A stretch of 64,000 nucleotides of DNA from Mycobacterium sp. SMC-2 (lineage in GTDB: Bacteria; Actinomycetota; Actinomycetes; Mycobacteriales; Mycobacteriaceae), in contig NZ_CP079863.1 of NCBI RefSeq assembly GCF_025263485.1, forward strand, positions 682,001 through 746,000. The letters are read 5' to 3'. The notes beneath the pieces were generated by a model. That model worked only from the letters and a program-made list of their open reading frames with translations, was not told the origin of the DNA and did no database searches. The position numbers and the translations under genes are program-made. Below, in pieces: positions 36,241 through 48,195 of the stretch. Position 1 is the first letter of the stretch. Each line of letters starts with the position of its first letter.

Positions 36241-36467
36241 GGCCCCGCCCATGCCTGTGCCGCGTTGCGCCAATGAACCCGCGCCGAGCATGGGCGCCCC
36301 ACCACGACGAACATTGCCACCCCTCCTGAACTGGCAATGACGCTACTGGCGCGAACACTGACGTCAATTCACACACGTCGCGAGTCACACCGTCAGGCGG
36401 GGATCGCAGAAGGGCCCTCACAGAGCGGACGGACAAACGGCGCCGCAACGACGCCACTATTCAAATG

Positions 36468-36550
36468 TGGGCGAAGGGGGACTTGAACCCCCACGTCCCG
36501 AAGGACACTGGCACCTGAAGCCAGCGCGTCTGCCATTCCGCCACTCGCCC
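36468..36550 (-). tRNA. leuT: tRNA-Leu (anticodon CAG)
   Basis: The minus strand folds as an 83-nt class II tRNA. The acceptor stem is GGGCGAG with TTCGCCC, the D arm is in TGGCGGAATGGCAGA, and the anticodon stem-loop CTGGC-TTCAGGT-GCCAG gives CAG. A variable arm follows, then a T arm with GGGGGTTCAAGTCCCCC. The discriminator is A and CCA is not encoded. It lies between the toxin region and fhaA; no att-like duplication of its end was seen at the far side of the accessory genes. Confidence 0.95.
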
Positions 36551-36791
36551 GGAAAACAACCGATGGACCATACCACTGTAATAGTCGTATTCCCCAACCG
36601 CCTGCTCGGGCCGGGAAGCTGTCGGACGCTGCGAGACAACGCCTCTGAGCAGGGCGGACGCAGTTCTCAGGGTTTCGACGGTGCCGCCGCGAGGCGCTGT
36701 GCCGATACCATGCTGGAGTGAAAGGTCACCGCGCGACTCGTTTGCCGCGCGCCAACGACATGCTGCGGCAAGTGCGGGCGAACGCCCGAAC

Positions 36792-38465
36792 ATGAATAGC
36801 CAACGCGGGCTGGCGGCGCGGATCGAGCGCAAGCTCGAGGCGACCGTGGACAATGCGTTCGCCCGCGTGTTCGGCGGATCCATCGTTCCGCAGGAGGTCG
36901 AAGCCCTGCTGCGCCGCGAAGCCGGTGCCGGCGTCCAGAAACTCCAGGGCAATCGCCTTTTGGCCCCCAACGAATACATCATTACCCTCGGTAGGCACGA
37001 CTTCGAGAAGGTGGGCGCCGACCCGGCTCTCACGTCGGGCGCTTTCGCGAGGTACTTGTTCGACTACATCCACGAACAGGGGTGGCAAACGTATGGTGAT
37101 GTGGTCGTCCGGTTCGAGCAGTCGTCGGACCTACGGACCGGTCAGTATCGCGCCCGTGGTGCTGTCAACCCCGATGTGCAGCCCCGCCCGACAGTCAACG
37201 ATTCCGTCCGGCCACAATCAAATAATGCGTTCGGCGCAGAACGAGGAGTAGCACCAATGACTGACGATTCGAGCTACCGCGGGGCTCAGGGGCCGGGCCG
37301 GCCTGGCGACGAGTACTACGACGAGCGCTACGCGCGCCCGCAAGACGAAGCGCACGCCGGCGAGCAGCCGCAGGGGGGGCCTGAACCGCGTGCCGGGTAT
37401 CCGCCCGAACAGGGCGGCTACCCGCCGCAGCAGGGCTATCCGCCGCCGCGCCATCCCGAACAGGGTGGCTACCCGGAGCAAGGCGGGTACCAGGGCCCGG
37501 GCGGCTACCCCGATCAGCGCGGCTACCAGGGCCCGGGCGGCTACCCCGACCAGCGCGGCTACCAAGATCAGGGCGGCTACCCCGATCAGCGCGGTTACCA
37601 GCCTCCGGGTGGCTACCCCGAGCAGGGGCAAGGCGGTCCTCCGCCGCAGTATGAGCAGCGTCCCCCCACACCCGCCGGGTACGGCGGTCAAGGGCACGAC
37701 CAGGGCTACCGTCAGGGCGGGTATGGCCCGCCCGGCGCTGGCCAGCCCGGCGGTGGCCAGCAGGGCTACGGCGGGTATGGCGAGTATGGCCGCGGACCTG
37801 CCCGGCACGACGAGGGTGCCTACGCTCCGCCCGAGCAGCGGCCGCCCTACCCGGAGCAGGGCGCCGGGTACGAGCAGGGCGGCTACGAGCAGGCCGCCGG
37901 GTACGAGCAGGGTTACCAGCAAGGCGGCGGCTATGGCCGCCAGGAGTACGGCGCGGGTGACTACACGCAATACTCCGAGAATGTGCCGGGCGGCGGATAC
38001 CCCGGTCCGGCCACCGGATACCCCGAGGCCCCGCACCGCGACTACGACTATGGCCAGCAGGCCGAGTATGCGCAGCCCAGTGAGTACGGCCAGCCCGTTG
38101 ACTACGGGCAGCCGGCCGACTACGGGCAGCCGGGCGGGGGCTACGGCGGTTACGGTGGGGGCGGTTATGGCGCGGCCGGAACCACGGTCACCCTGCAGCT
38201 CGACGACGGCAGCGGCCGGACTTATCAGCTACGTGAGGGCTCCAACATCGTGGGCCGGGGACAAGACGCGCAGTTCCGGTTGCCCGACACCGGGGTGTCG
38301 CGACGTCACCTCGAAATTCGCTGGGACGGGCAGGTGGCGCTGCTGTCGGACCTGAACTCGACCAACGGCACCACGGTGAACAACGCGCCGGTGCAGGAGT
38401 GGCAGTTGGCCGACGGCGACGTGATCCGTCTGGGCCACTCGGAGATCATCGTCCGGATCCACTAA
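36792..38465 (+). CDS. fhaA: FHA-domain protein FhaA
   Basis: This 557-aa protein has an N-terminal DUF3662 domain (1-125, RKLEATVDNAFARVFGGSIVP), a long Gly/Tyr/Pro/Gln-rich low-complexity middle (about 150-455), and a C-terminal FHA domain (about 465-557) with GRGQDAQFRLPDTGVSRRH and LNSTNGTTVN. FhaA (Rv0020c) binds phosphothreonine on kinase substrates such as the MviN/MurJ pseudokinase domain, restraining peptidoglycan synthesis at poles and septa. The middle is longer than in M. tuberculosis (total 527 aa there). ATG 36792 is used by similarity. It heads the operon towards pknB but is separated from fhaB by about 120 bp. Confidence 0.96.
   Translation: MNSQRGLAARIERKLEATVDNAFARVFGGSIVPQEVEALLRREAGAGVQKLQGNRLLAPNEYIITLGRHDFEKVGADPALTSGAFARYLFDYIHEQGWQTYGDVVVRFEQSSDLRTGQYRARGAVNPDVQPRPTVNDSVRPQSNNAFGAERGVAPMTDDSSYRGAQGPGRPGDEYYDERYARPQDEAHAGEQPQGGPEPRAGYPPEQGGYPPQQGYPPPRHPEQGGYPEQGGYQGPGGYPDQRGYQGPGGYPDQRGYQDQGGYPDQRGYQPPGGYPEQGQGGPPPQYEQRPPTPAGYGGQGHDQGYRQGGYGPPGAGQPGGGQQGYGGYGEYGRGPARHDEGAYAPPEQRPPYPEQGAGYEQGGYEQAAGYEQGYQQGGGYGRQEYGAGDYTQYSENVPGGGYPGPATGYPEAPHRDYDYGQQAEYAQPSEYGQPVDYGQPADYGQPGGGYGGYGGGGYGAAGTTVTLQLDDGSGRTYQLREGSNIVGRGQDAQFRLPDTGVSRRHLEIRWDGQVALLSDLNSTNGTTVNNAPVQEWQLADGDVIRLGHSEIIVRIH
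37485..37628 (+). repeat. four tandem 36-bp units inside fhaA
   Basis: Units start at 37485, 37521, 37557 and 37593 and encode variants of GYQGPGGYPDQR (12 residues each). They are nearly identical in DNA, which makes slippage or copy-number variation likely between strains. Confidence 0.85.
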
Positions 38466-38587
38466 CCCGCTGGGCGACGCTGCCGTGCTTCGCCCCGTGT
38501 CGACCGCCCTCCAAGTATCGTGACGTTGCCGATGTGCTCGGGGTCACGGGCGCCGGGGGGATGACGGTAGGACGGAAAGGACGCCGG

Positions 38588-39051
38588 ATGCAGGGACTTG
38601 TACTGCAGCTGACGCGTGCCGGATTTTTGATGTTGTTGTGGGTATTCATCTGGTCCGTGTTGCGGATATTGCGGACCGATATCTATGCGCCCACCGGGGC
38701 CGTCATGGTGCGTCGGGGCTTGGCGCTGCGCAGCACCCTGCTGCCGTCGCGACAACGCCGACATGCCGCGCGCTATCTGGTGGTGACCGAGGGGGCGTTG
38801 GCGGGGGCGCGCATCACGCTCAGCGGGCAGCCGGTGTTGATCGGCAGGGCTGATGACTCGACTCTGGTGCTCACCGACGATTACGCCTCGACGCGGCACG
38901 CCCGGCTGTCTCAGCGCGGTTCGGAATGGTACGTCGAGGATCTAGGATCGACCAACGGCACTTACCTTGACAGGGCAAAGGTGACGACTGCGGTACGAGT
39001 TCCCATAGGGACGCCGATTCGGATCGGCAAAACGGCGATCGAGTTGCGCCC

Positions 39052-39055
<4 letters not shown>
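38588..39055 (+). CDS. fhaB: FHA-domain protein FhaB (FipA)
   Basis: This 155-aa protein has one N-terminal membrane helix (about 5-27, VLQLTRAGFLMLLWVFIW) with a Thr-containing juxtamembrane segment (RTDIYAPTG). A cytoplasmic FHA domain follows at about 64-155 (LIGRADDSTLVLTDDYASTRHARL, GSTNGTYLD). FhaB/FipA (Rv0019c) links PknA/PknB signalling to FtsZ and FtsQ at the septum. The length equals Rv0019c when ATG 38588 is used, with GGAAAGGA upstream. The stop overlaps pstP as GTGA, the first of a chain of 4-bp overlaps. Confidence 0.96.
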
Positions 39056-40565
<1,510 letters not shown>

Positions 40566-40569
<4 letters not shown>

Positions 40570-41975
40570 CGACGCAACTTCAGGCGCCCGTCGCGGTCAC
40601 GCCTCCACTGCCCACCCGGCGCAACGCCGAGCTGCTGCTGCTGTGCTTCGCCGCAGCGATTACCGTCGCCGCGCTGCTGATGGTCGACGCAAACCAGGAC
40701 CGCGTATTGCGTTGGAACGTCGTCAGCTACGGGCTGATATTCCTGCTCGTATTCGGGTCCGCGCACCTGGCCATCAGACGGTTCGCCCCCTACACCGATC
40801 CGCTGTTGTTGCCAATTGTGGCGTTGCTCAACGGACTTGGGCTCGTGATGATCCATCGGCTCGATCTGGTTGACAATCAGCTCAGCGGCCGCCATCACCC
40901 CAGCGCGATACAGCAGATGATGTGGACTCTCGTCGGAGTGGTCGCGTTCGCGCTCGTGGTCACCTTTTTGAAAGACCACCGCCAACTCGCGCGGTACGGC
41001 TACATATGCGGGATCACAGGCTTGGTGCTGTTGGTGATTCCCGCCATGCTGCCGGCATCGCTGTCGGAACAGAACGGCGCGAAGATCTGGATTCGCTTCC
41101 CCGGCTTCTCAATTCAGCCCGCCGAATTCTCCAAGATCTTGCTGCTGATTTTCTTCTGCGCCGTGCTGATCGCTAAGCGGGGCCTATTCAGCAGTGTCGG
41201 CAAGCATTTCATGGGCCTGACCGTACCCCGGCCGCGCGACCTCGCGCCCCTGCTCGCCGCCTGGGTGATCTCGGTGGGCGTGATGGCCTTCGAGAAGGAC
41301 CTCGGCACCTCGCTGCTGTTGTATGCGTCGTTTCTGGTGGTGGTTTACATTGCGACACAACGCTTCAGCTGGGTGGTGATCGGCCTGGTGTTGTTCGCGG
41401 TGGGCAGCGCCGTCGCGTATTTCGTCTTCGCGCACGTGCGCGTCCGCGTGCAGATGTGGTGGGACCCGTTTTCCGACCCCGACGGCAACGGTTACCAGAT
41501 CGTGCAGTCGCTGTTCAGTTTCGCCACCGGTGGCATCTTCGGCACCGGGCTCGGCAATGGCCAACCCGATACCGTGCCCGCCGCATCGACTGACTTCATC
41601 ATCGCCGCCTTCGGTGAAGAGCTCGGCCTCGTCGGGCTCGCCAGCATCTTGATGCTCTACACCATCGTCATCGTCCGCGGTATGCGCACCGCGATCGCGA
41701 CGCGGGACAGCTTCGGCAAGCTGCTGGCCGCGGGCCTGGCCTCCACTTTGGCCATCCAGCTGTTCATCGTCGTCGGCGGCGTCACGCAGCTCATTCCGCT
41801 GACGGGGCTGACCACTCCGTGGATGTCCTACGGCGGATCGTCGTTGCTGGCGAACTATGTGCTGCTGGCCATCCTCGCTCGCATCTCCAACGGCGCCCGG
41901 CATCCTTTGCGCGCCCGCGAGCGCAAGGATTCCCCGATCGCGGCCGCCAAGACCGAGGTAATCGAGAAGGTATGA
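40566..41975 (+). CDS. rodA: SEDS-family peptidoglycan glycosyltransferase RodA
   Basis: This 469-aa polytopic protein of the FtsW/RodA/SpoVE family has the SEDS hallmarks IQPAEFSKILLL, MAFEKDLGTSLLLYASF (with the catalytic-type Asp) and LTTPWMSYGGSSLLANYV. It polymerises lipid II glycan strands together with the class B PBP encoded next (pbpA). The gene corresponds to Rv0017c. It overlaps both pstP and pbpA by 4 bp. Confidence 0.96.
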
Positions 41976-43450
41976 ACACCTCTCTGCGCCGCATCTCGGT
42001 CACCGTCATGGCGCTGATCGTGCTGCTGCTGCTCAACGCGACGATGACGCAGGTGTTCGCCGCCGACTCGCTGCGCGCCGACCCGCGCAATCAGCGCGTC
42101 CTGCTGGACGAGTATTCGCGGCAACGCGGCCAAATCGTCGCGGGCGGCCAACTGCTGGCCTACTCCGTGGCCACTGACAGCCGCTTCCGATTCCTGCGGG
42201 TCTATCCCAATCCGGCGGTCTACGCGCCGATCACCGGCTTCTACTCGTTGCGCTATTCCAGTACCGGATTGGAGCGCGCCGAGGATCCGCTCCTGAACGG
42301 ATCCGACGAGCGGCTGTTCGGGCGCCGGCTGGCCGACTTCTTCACCGGTCGCGATCCGCGCGGCGGCAACGTCGACACCACCATCAGACCGCGCGTCCAG
42401 CAGGCAGGGTGGGACGCGATGCAGCAGGGGTGCGGCGGACCGCCGTGCAAGGGCGCCGTCGTCGCCCTCGAGCCGTCCACCGGCAAGATCCTGGCCATGG
42501 TGTCCTCGCCGTCCTATGACCCCAACCTGCTGTCCTCGCACGATCCCGAAGTGCAGGCGCAAGCGTGGCAGCGGCTTCGCGACAACGCCGACAATCCGAT
42601 GACTAACCGCGCCATCTCGGAGACCTACCCGCCCGGTTCGACGTTCAAGGTGATCACGACCGCGGCGGCACTGCAGGCCGGCGCGACGGACGCCCAACAG
42701 TTGACGGCGGCGCCCTCCATTCAGCTACCCGACAGCACCGCGACGCTGGAGAATTACGGCGGCCAGCCCTGCGGCGGCGAGCCCACGGTGTCGCTCAAAC
42801 AGGCTTTTGCCCTGTCGTGCAACACCGCGTTCGTCCAGCTCGGCATGCTCACCGGCTCGGATGCGTTGCGCAGCATGGCGCAATCCTTCGGCCTGGACAC
42901 CAGCCCGAGCGTCATCCCGCTGCAGGTCGCCGAATCAACCGTCGGGATCATCCCGGACGCCGCCGCGCTGGGCATGTCCAGCATCGGACAGAAGGACGTC
43001 GCGCTCACGCCGCTGGAGAACGCCGCGATCGCCGCGACCATCGCGAACAACGGGGTCACGATGCAGCCCTACCTGATCGACAGCCTCAAAGGCCCCGATC
43101 TGGCCAACATCAGCACCACCGTTCCCTATCAGCAGCGCCGCGCGGTGTCACCGCAGGTCGCCGCTAAGCTAACAGAGCTGATGGTCGGCGCCGAGAAGGT
43201 CGCGCAGCAGAAAGGGGCCATTCCCGGCGTGCAGATCGCATCCAAGACTGGTACCGCAGAGCATGGCACCGATCCGCGTAATACGCCGCCGCACGCGTGG
43301 TACATCGCCTTCGCGCCCGCGCAGACGCCCAGAGTCGCTGTGGCGGTGTTGGTAGAGAATGGCGGCGACCGCCTGTCCGCGACGGGAGGTGCACTCGCCG
43401 CGCCGATCGGACGGGCTGTGATCCAAGCCGCGCTACAGGGAGGACCATGA
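41972..43450 (+). CDS. pbpA: class B penicillin-binding protein PbpA
   Basis: This 492-aa transpeptidase has an N-terminal anchor ([18 protein letters not shown]), a dimerisation region (about 35-170) and a C-terminal transpeptidase domain. Active-site motifs are SxxK in [10 protein letters not shown], SxN in LSCNTAF and KTG in [10 protein letters not shown]. PbpA (Rv0016c) crosslinks peptidoglycan during division and is controlled by PknB. ATG 41972 overlaps the rodA stop and the gene overlaps pknA. Confidence 0.96.
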   Translation: MNTSLRRISVTVMALIVLLLLNATMTQVFAADSLRADPRNQRVLLDEYSRQRGQIVAGGQLLAYSVATDSRFRFLRVYPNPAVYAPITGFYSLRYSSTGLERAEDPLLNGSDERLFGRRLADFFTGRDPRGGNVDTTIRPRVQQAGWDAMQQGCGGPPCKGAVVALEPSTGKILAMVSSPSYDPNLLSSHDPEVQAQAWQRLRDNADNPMTNRAISETYPPGSTFKVITTAAALQAGATDAQQLTAAPSIQLPDSTATLENYGGQPCGGEPTVSLKQAFALSCNTAFVQLGMLTGSDALRSMAQSFGLDTSPSVIPLQVAESTVGIIPDAAALGMSSIGQKDVALTPLENAAIAATIANNGVTMQPYLIDSLKGPDLANISTTVPYQQRRAVSPQVAAKLTELMVGAEKVAQQKGAIPGVQIASKTGTAEHGTDPRNTPPHAWYIAFAPAQTPRVAVAVLVENGGDRLSATGGALAAPIGRAVIQAALQGGP

Positions 43451-44772
43451 GCCCGCGAGTTGGTGTGACGCTGTCTGGCAGATACCGCCTGCAGCGCCTG
43501 ATCGCCACCGGCGGCATGGGTCAAGTCTGGGAGGCGGTGGACAGCCGCCTCGGCCGCCGCGTCGCGGTCAAGGTGCTCAAGCAGGAGTTCTCGCAGGACC
43601 CGGAGTTCATCGAGCGGTTCCGCGCCGAAGCGCGCACCACCGCGATGCTCAACCACCCCGGCATCGCCCAAGTCCACGACTACGGCGAAAGCCAGCTGGA
43701 CGGCGAGGGTCGCACCGCCTACCTGGTGATGGAGCTGGTCAACGGCGAGCCGCTGAACTCGGTGCTCAAGCGCACGGGCCGGCTGTCGTTGCGGCACGCT
43801 CTGGACATGCTCGAGCAGACCGGCCGAGCACTGCAGGTCGCGCACGCCGCCGGCTTGGTGCACCGCGACGTCAAGCCGGGCAACATCCTGATCACGCCGA
43901 CGGGCCAGGTGAAGATCACCGATTTCGGCATCGCCAAGGCCGTCGACGCCGCTCCGGTCACCCAGACGGGAATGGTGATGGGTACCGCCCAGTACATCGC
44001 CCCCGAGCAAGCCTTGGGCCACGACGCGACCCCCGCGAGCGACGTCTATTCGCTGGGTGTCGTCGGCTACGAGGTGGTGTCGGGCAAGCGGCCGTTCACC
44101 GGTGACGGTGCCCTGACGGTGGCGATGAAGCACATCAAGGAGCCCCCGCCGCCGCTGCCCGCGGAGCTGCCGCCCAACGTGCGCGAGCTCATCGAGATCA
44201 CGCTGGTCAAGAACCCCGCGATGCGTTACCGCAGCGGCGGACCGTTCGCCGACGCCGTGGCGGCGGTGCGGGCCGGGCGCCGTCCGCCGCGGCCCAGCCA
44301 GTCACCGCCTCCCGGGCGGGCATCACCGGCGGCCATCCCGTCGAGCCCGACGACCAGGGCGGCCGCCGTGTCCGGCACGCGTACCGCTGCGCCGCGCCGA
44401 TCCCGGCCCTCCACCGGGGGACACCGCCCGCCCCCGGCCCGGCGCACCTTCTCGTCGGGCCAGCGCGCGTTGCTCTGGGCCGCCGGAGTGCTCGGAGCGC
44501 TGGCGATCATCATCGCGGTGCTCATCGTCATCAATTCCCGCGCCGACACCCAGCAGCAGCCGCCGCCCCCGACGGTCACCGACACCGGGGGTCCGCCGGC
44601 GCCACCACCGACGACCAACACTCCGAGTGGTTCCGGCCCCGTGCTGCGGCTGAATTGGACGGATCGCGGGAAAATAGGTAATTCTGGACCGCAACGAGGG
44701 CCGGCCGAGCGCGGGTGGGGTGAACCACCGGCGCCGAGAGCGTCACCGGCCCGACACGAGATACCACGATGA
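43447..44772 (+). CDS. pknA: serine/threonine protein kinase PknA
   Basis: This 441-aa membrane kinase has a glycine loop in [11 protein letters not shown], the ATP-binding Lys42 in VAVKVLK, the catalytic loop [11 protein letters not shown] as TDFGIAK, and activation-loop threonines in [10 protein letters not shown] Pro/Ser-rich juxtamembrane segment and one membrane helix ([18 protein letters not shown], about 350) precede a short Pro-rich outer tail without PASTA domains. PknA (Rv0015c) works with PknB in controlling cell shape and division. It overlaps pbpA and pknB by 4 bp. Confidence 0.97.
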   Translation: MSPRVGVTLSGRYRLQRLIATGGMGQVWEAVDSRLGRRVAVKVLKQEFSQDPEFIERFRAEARTTAMLNHPGIAQVHDYGESQLDGEGRTAYLVMELVNGEPLNSVLKRTGRLSLRHALDMLEQTGRALQVAHAAGLVHRDVKPGNILITPTGQVKITDFGIAKAVDAAPVTQTGMVMGTAQYIAPEQALGHDATPASDVYSLGVVGYEVVSGKRPFTGDGALTVAMKHIKEPPPPLPAELPPNVRELIEITLVKNPAMRYRSGGPFADAVAAVRAGRRPPRPSQSPPPGRASPAAIPSSPTTRAAAVSGTRTAAPRRSRPSTGGHRPPPARRTFSSGQRALLWAAGVLGALAIIIAVLIVINSRADTQQQPPPPTVTDTGGPPAPPPTTNTPSGSGPVLRLNWTDRGKIGNSGPQRGPAERGWGEPPAPRASPARHEIPR

Positions 44773-46643
44773 CCACCCCTCAGCATCTGTCTGACCGCTA
44801 TGAACTGGGCGAAATCCTCGGCTTCGGGGGTATGTCCGAGGTTCACCTGGCCCGCGACGTCCGGTTACACCGGGATGTAGCGGTCAAAGTGCTGCGCGCC
44901 GACCTGGCCCGCGACCCCAGCTTCTATCTTCGGTTTCGCCGAGAGGCGCAGAACGCCGCCGCGCTCAATCACCCGTCGATCGTCGCGGTGTACGACACCG
45001 GCGAGGCGGAGACGCCGACCGGCCCCTTGCCCTACATCGTGATGGAGTACGTCGACGGCGTCACCCTGCGCGACATCGTGCACACCGATGGCCCGCTGCC
45101 CCCGCGGCGGGCCATCGAGATCATCGCCGACGCGTGTCAGGCACTGAACTTCAGCCACCAGAACGGCATCATCCACCGCGACGTCAAGCCGGCCAACATC
45201 ATGATCAGCAACACCAATGCGGTCAAGGTGATGGACTTCGGCATCGCGCGCGCGATCGCCGACAGCGGCAACAGCGTCACCCAGACCGCGGCCGTGATCG
45301 GGACCGCCCAGTATCTGTCGCCCGAGCAAGCCCGCGGCGACCCCGTCGACGCCCGGTCCGACGTCTATTCGCTGGGTTGCGTGCTCTACGAAATCCTCAC
45401 GGGTGAACCACCTTTCACCGGTGACTCGCCCGTCGCGGTCGCCTACCAGCACGTGCGCGAGGACCCCGTCCCACCGTCGCGGCGGCACGAGGGCATCTCC
45501 GCCGACCTCGACGCCGTCGTGCTCAAGGCGCTGGCCAAGAACCCCGAGAACCGCTATCAGACCGCCGCCGAGATGCGCGCCGATCTGGTGCGGGTGCACA
45601 ACGGTGAAACACCCGAGGCGCCCAAGGTGTTCACCGACGCCGACCGGTCCTCGCTGCTCGCCGCGGGCGCAAGCGCCCCCGGCCCGCGCACCGATCCGCT
45701 GTCCCGACTGCCTCTCCGCCGCGTCGACGACACCAACGGTGGGTCGGTCGGCCGCTGGATCGTCGCGGTCGCCGCGCTGGCGGTGCTGACGATCGTCGTC
45801 GTCATCGCCTTCAACACCTTCGGCGGCACCACCCGCGATGTCCAGGTGCCCGACATGCGGGGGCAGGTGTCCGCCGATGCCATTGCGGCGCTGCAGAATC
45901 GCGGCTTCAAGACGCGCACGCTGCAAAAGCCCGATTCGATCATCCCGCCCGATCACGTCATCAGCACCGACCCCGGCGCCAACGCGTCGGTGAGCGCGGG
46001 TGACGAGATCACGATCAACGTCTCGACCGGTCCCGAGCAGCGCGAAGTGCCCGATGTCTCGTCGCTGAGCTACTCCGACGCGGTCGGCAAGCTCAAAGCC
46101 GCGGGGTTCAGCAAGTTCAAGCAGGCCAACTCGCCGTCGAGCCCCGAGCTGCTGGGCAAGGTGATCGGCACCAACCCGCCGGCGAACCAGACGTCCGCGA
46201 TCACCAACGTGATCACCGTCATCGTCGGCTCGGGGCCCGAGACCAAGCAGGTGCCCGACGTCGCGGGCCAGACCGTCGACGTCGCGCAGAAGAATCTCAC
46301 CGTCTACGGCTTCACCAAGATCACCCAGGCGCAGGCCGACAGCCCCCGGCCGGCCGGCGAGGTGATCGGTACGAACCCGCCCAAGGGCCAAATGGTTCCG
46401 GTGGATTCGGTGATCGAGCTGCAGGTGTCCAAGGGCAACCAGTTCGTGATGCCCGACCTGAGCGGCATGTTCTGGACGGACGCGGAGCCGCGGCTACGGG
46501 CGTTGGGCTGGACCGGGGTGCTGGACAAGGGCCCGGACGTGGATGCGGGCGGCTCCCAGTCGCACCGGGTGGTGTATCAGAACCCGCCGGCCGGCACCGG
46601 TTGCAACCGGGACGGCATCATCACGCTGAAGTTCGGCCAGTAG
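44769..46643 (+). CDS. pknB: serine/threonine protein kinase PknB
   Basis: This 624-aa receptor kinase has Lys40 in VAVKVL, the catalytic loop HRDVKPAN (Asp138), and the activation-loop TQTAAVIGT. One membrane helix lies at about 331-352. Four extracellular PASTA repeats each begin with a VPDxxG-type strand (about 355, 423, 490, 558). PASTA domains sense muropeptides or lipid II. PknB (Rv0014c) is essential in M. tuberculosis. Its last 23 bases overlap the end of the convergent trpG gene. Confidence 0.98.
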   Translation: MTTPQHLSDRYELGEILGFGGMSEVHLARDVRLHRDVAVKVLRADLARDPSFYLRFRREAQNAAALNHPSIVAVYDTGEAETPTGPLPYIVMEYVDGVTLRDIVHTDGPLPPRRAIEIIADACQALNFSHQNGIIHRDVKPANIMISNTNAVKVMDFGIARAIADSGNSVTQTAAVIGTAQYLSPEQARGDPVDARSDVYSLGCVLYEILTGEPPFTGDSPVAVAYQHVREDPVPPSRRHEGISADLDAVVLKALAKNPENRYQTAAEMRADLVRVHNGETPEAPKVFTDADRSSLLAAGASAPGPRTDPLSRLPLRRVDDTNGGSVGRWIVAVAALAVLTIVVVIAFNTFGGTTRDVQVPDMRGQVSADAIAALQNRGFKTRTLQKPDSIIPPDHVISTDPGANASVSAGDEITINVSTGPEQREVPDVSSLSYSDAVGKLKAAGFSKFKQANSPSSPELLGKVIGTNPPANQTSAITNVITVIVGSGPETKQVPDVAGQTVDVAQKNLTVYGFTKITQAQADSPRPAGEVIGTNPPKGQMVPVDSVIELQVSKGNQFVMPDLSGMFWTDAEPRLRALGWTGVLDKGPDVDAGGSQSHRVVYQNPPAGTGCNRDGIITLKFGQ

Positions 46644-47307
46644 CTGCCGGATCGGCGGGCAGGTAGGGCTGCACCGCCGCCCGAACCTCGTTCTCGAGGC
46701 GGCGGACCAGCGTGTCGTTGCGGGCCCACCCGCAATAGGTCAGCCAGTTCGCCAGCATTCGGTGTCCGCCCTCGGTCAGGATCGACTCGGGGTGGAACTG
46801 CACACCGTGAATCGGCAACTCGCTGTGCCGCACACCCATGATGACACCGCCGCGGGTGCGGGCCGTCACCTCCAGCACTGGGGGCAGCGACTCGGGAAGT
46901 ATGGTCAGCGAGTGGTAGCGCGTCGCCGTGAACGGGTCCGGAAGTCCTTGCAGGACACCGGTGTTGGTGTGGAAGACGCTGCTGGTCTTGCCGTGCAGCA
47001 GCTCGGGGGCGCGGTCCACGGTGGCGCCGAAGGCGACGCCGATTGCTTGATGGCCGAGGCAGACCCCGAGTAGCGGGGTGCGCTCGGCGGCACACGCTTT
47101 CACCAGACCGATCGAAGCCCCCGCGCGTTCCGGGGTGCCGGGGCCGGGGCTCAGCAGCACACCGTCGAACCGCTTGGTGACGGCCGCCTGGTCAGAAAGT
47201 CTGGCGTCGTCGTTGCGCCACACCTCGGCCTCGACGCCCAGCTGGCCCAGGTACTGCACCAGGTTGAACACGAAGCTGTCGTAGTTGTCGACGACCAGGA
47301 TCCGCAC
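46621..47307 (-). CDS. trpG: anthranilate/aminodeoxychorismate synthase glutamine amidotransferase subunit
   Basis: This 228-aa class I glutamine amidotransferase has its nucleophile in LLGVCLGHQAIG and the His/Glu dyad in GVQFHPESIL. It supplies ammonia to a chorismate-using partner encoded elsewhere, giving anthranilate (tryptophan) or aminodeoxychorismate (folate). M. tuberculosis Rv0013 (trpG/pabA) may serve both. Its 3' end overlaps pknB by 23 bp tail to tail. The start at 47307 is 26 bp from the end of the DUF881 gene. Confidence 0.95.
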   Translation of the reverse strand: MRILVVDNYDSFVFNLVQYLGQLGVEAEVWRNDDARLSDQAAVTKRFDGVLLSPGPGTPERAGASIGLVKACAAERTPLLGVCLGHQAIGVAFGATVDRAPELLHGKTSSVFHTNTGVLQGLPDPFTATRYHSLTILPESLPPVLEVTARTRGGVIMGVRHSELPIHGVQFHPESILTEGGHRMLANWLTYCGWARNDTLVRRLENEVRAAVQPYLPADPAATGRTSA

Positions 47308-47333
47308 CGTGCCAGGTTACCGCCCGCCGGAAT

Positions 47334-48077
47334 TCAGTAGCCGATGGTTCCCATCGGCTGCGCGAAATGCAGCCGGTCCGGCTCGGTGTGGCCGGCGATC
47401 CGCACGTCGGGCTTGACCTCTTCGCGGTAGCCGAGGCCGAATCGGACCACGTATTGGCGGTACAGGACGACCAGGGGAGCGGCGGCCAGGGCAGCTTGCA
47501 TGGCGGCGGCGTTGCCGATTGCGGTGATCGTGTAGGGCGGGCTGTAGGTGCGCCCGTTGAGCAGCAGCGTGTTGCCGACGCAGCGGGGCACCGAGGTGGC
47601 GATGATGCGCTGGTCCTGCATCTGCATCGCCTCCGCGCCGGCGCTCCACAAGGCGTTGAGCACGGCCTCGATGTCCTGCTGGTGCACCACCAGGTCGTCG
47701 GGCGACGCATCGCGCGGGAACCGGCCGTTGGCGTCGCGTGGCGCGTCTTCCAGGGTCACCACGAGGCCCGGCCCGTGCACGGGGCTCATGTCCGCCTCGG
47801 CGGCCAGCTCGGCCGAGCGGCGCAGCATTGCCGCCAATGCGCGGTCCGAGGACCGCCCGTGCGCGGCGTCGATCTTGCCGGCCAGGGCGTCGCGCTGGGC
47901 ATTGAGATGATTCACGGACGCTTGGGCCTCGCGGACCAGGTCGACCAGCCGCGGGGCGTCACTGCGCCGGATTTCGGCGCCGCCGGACACCCCGTGTGTG
48001 GCGGCGAGGAGCAATCCGGCCAGCAGGCACACCAACGGGACGCCAACGCGCCATGGTGACGGCCGTCCGTCGCTCAT
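47334..48077 (-). CDS. DUF881 membrane-anchored protein (Rv0012 homologue)
   Basis: This 247-aa protein has an N-terminal membrane helix (VGVPLVCLLAGLLLAATHG, about 11-29), a coiled segment (LVDLVREAQASVNHLNAQRDALAGKI) and the DUF881 domain (about 85-240) containing GPGLVVTLEDAP, LVVHQQDIEAVLNALWSAGAEAM, and NTLLLNGRTYSPPYTI. It lies outside the membrane. DUF881 proteins are found near division genes in Gram-positives. Rv0012 is of unknown function. It is divergent from crgA with a 118-bp gap. Confidence 0.92.
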   Translation of the reverse strand: MSDGRPSPWRVGVPLVCLLAGLLLAATHGVSGGAEIRRSDAPRLVDLVREAQASVNHLNAQRDALAGKIDAAHGRSSDRALAAMLRRSAELAAEADMSPVHGPGLVVTLEDAPRDANGRFPRDASPDDLVVHQQDIEAVLNALWSAGAEAMQMQDQRIIATSVPRCVGNTLLLNGRTYSPPYTITAIGNAAAMQAALAAAPLVVLYRQYVVRFGLGYREEVKPDVRIAGHTEPDRLHFAQPMGTIGY

Positions 48078-48195
48078 CGGCTCTCCAATTTCCTGGTCAC
48101 CATGCCAGGTGCGTTAGTCTCGTAGCCAAGCTGTGCATGCAGCTGCGGTCTTTATCGTTGCACCCCGTCCCGCTCACCGTCTTGTTGAGGTAATC

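Noticed and set aside
36468..36550. tRNA-Leu as attachment site of an integrated element carrying the toxin genes
   Set aside because: No integrase, no repeat of the tRNA 3' end near 32.9 kb, and tRNA-Leu is in a conserved position next to fhaA.
37485..37628. CRISPR-like array
   Set aside because: The 36-bp units are contiguous without spacers and lie in frame inside fhaA, so they are a coding minisatellite.
47367..48059. Plus-strand open frame opposite the DUF881 gene
   Set aside because: A high-GC shadow of a well supported gene; composition is His/Gly/Val-rich as in antisense frames.
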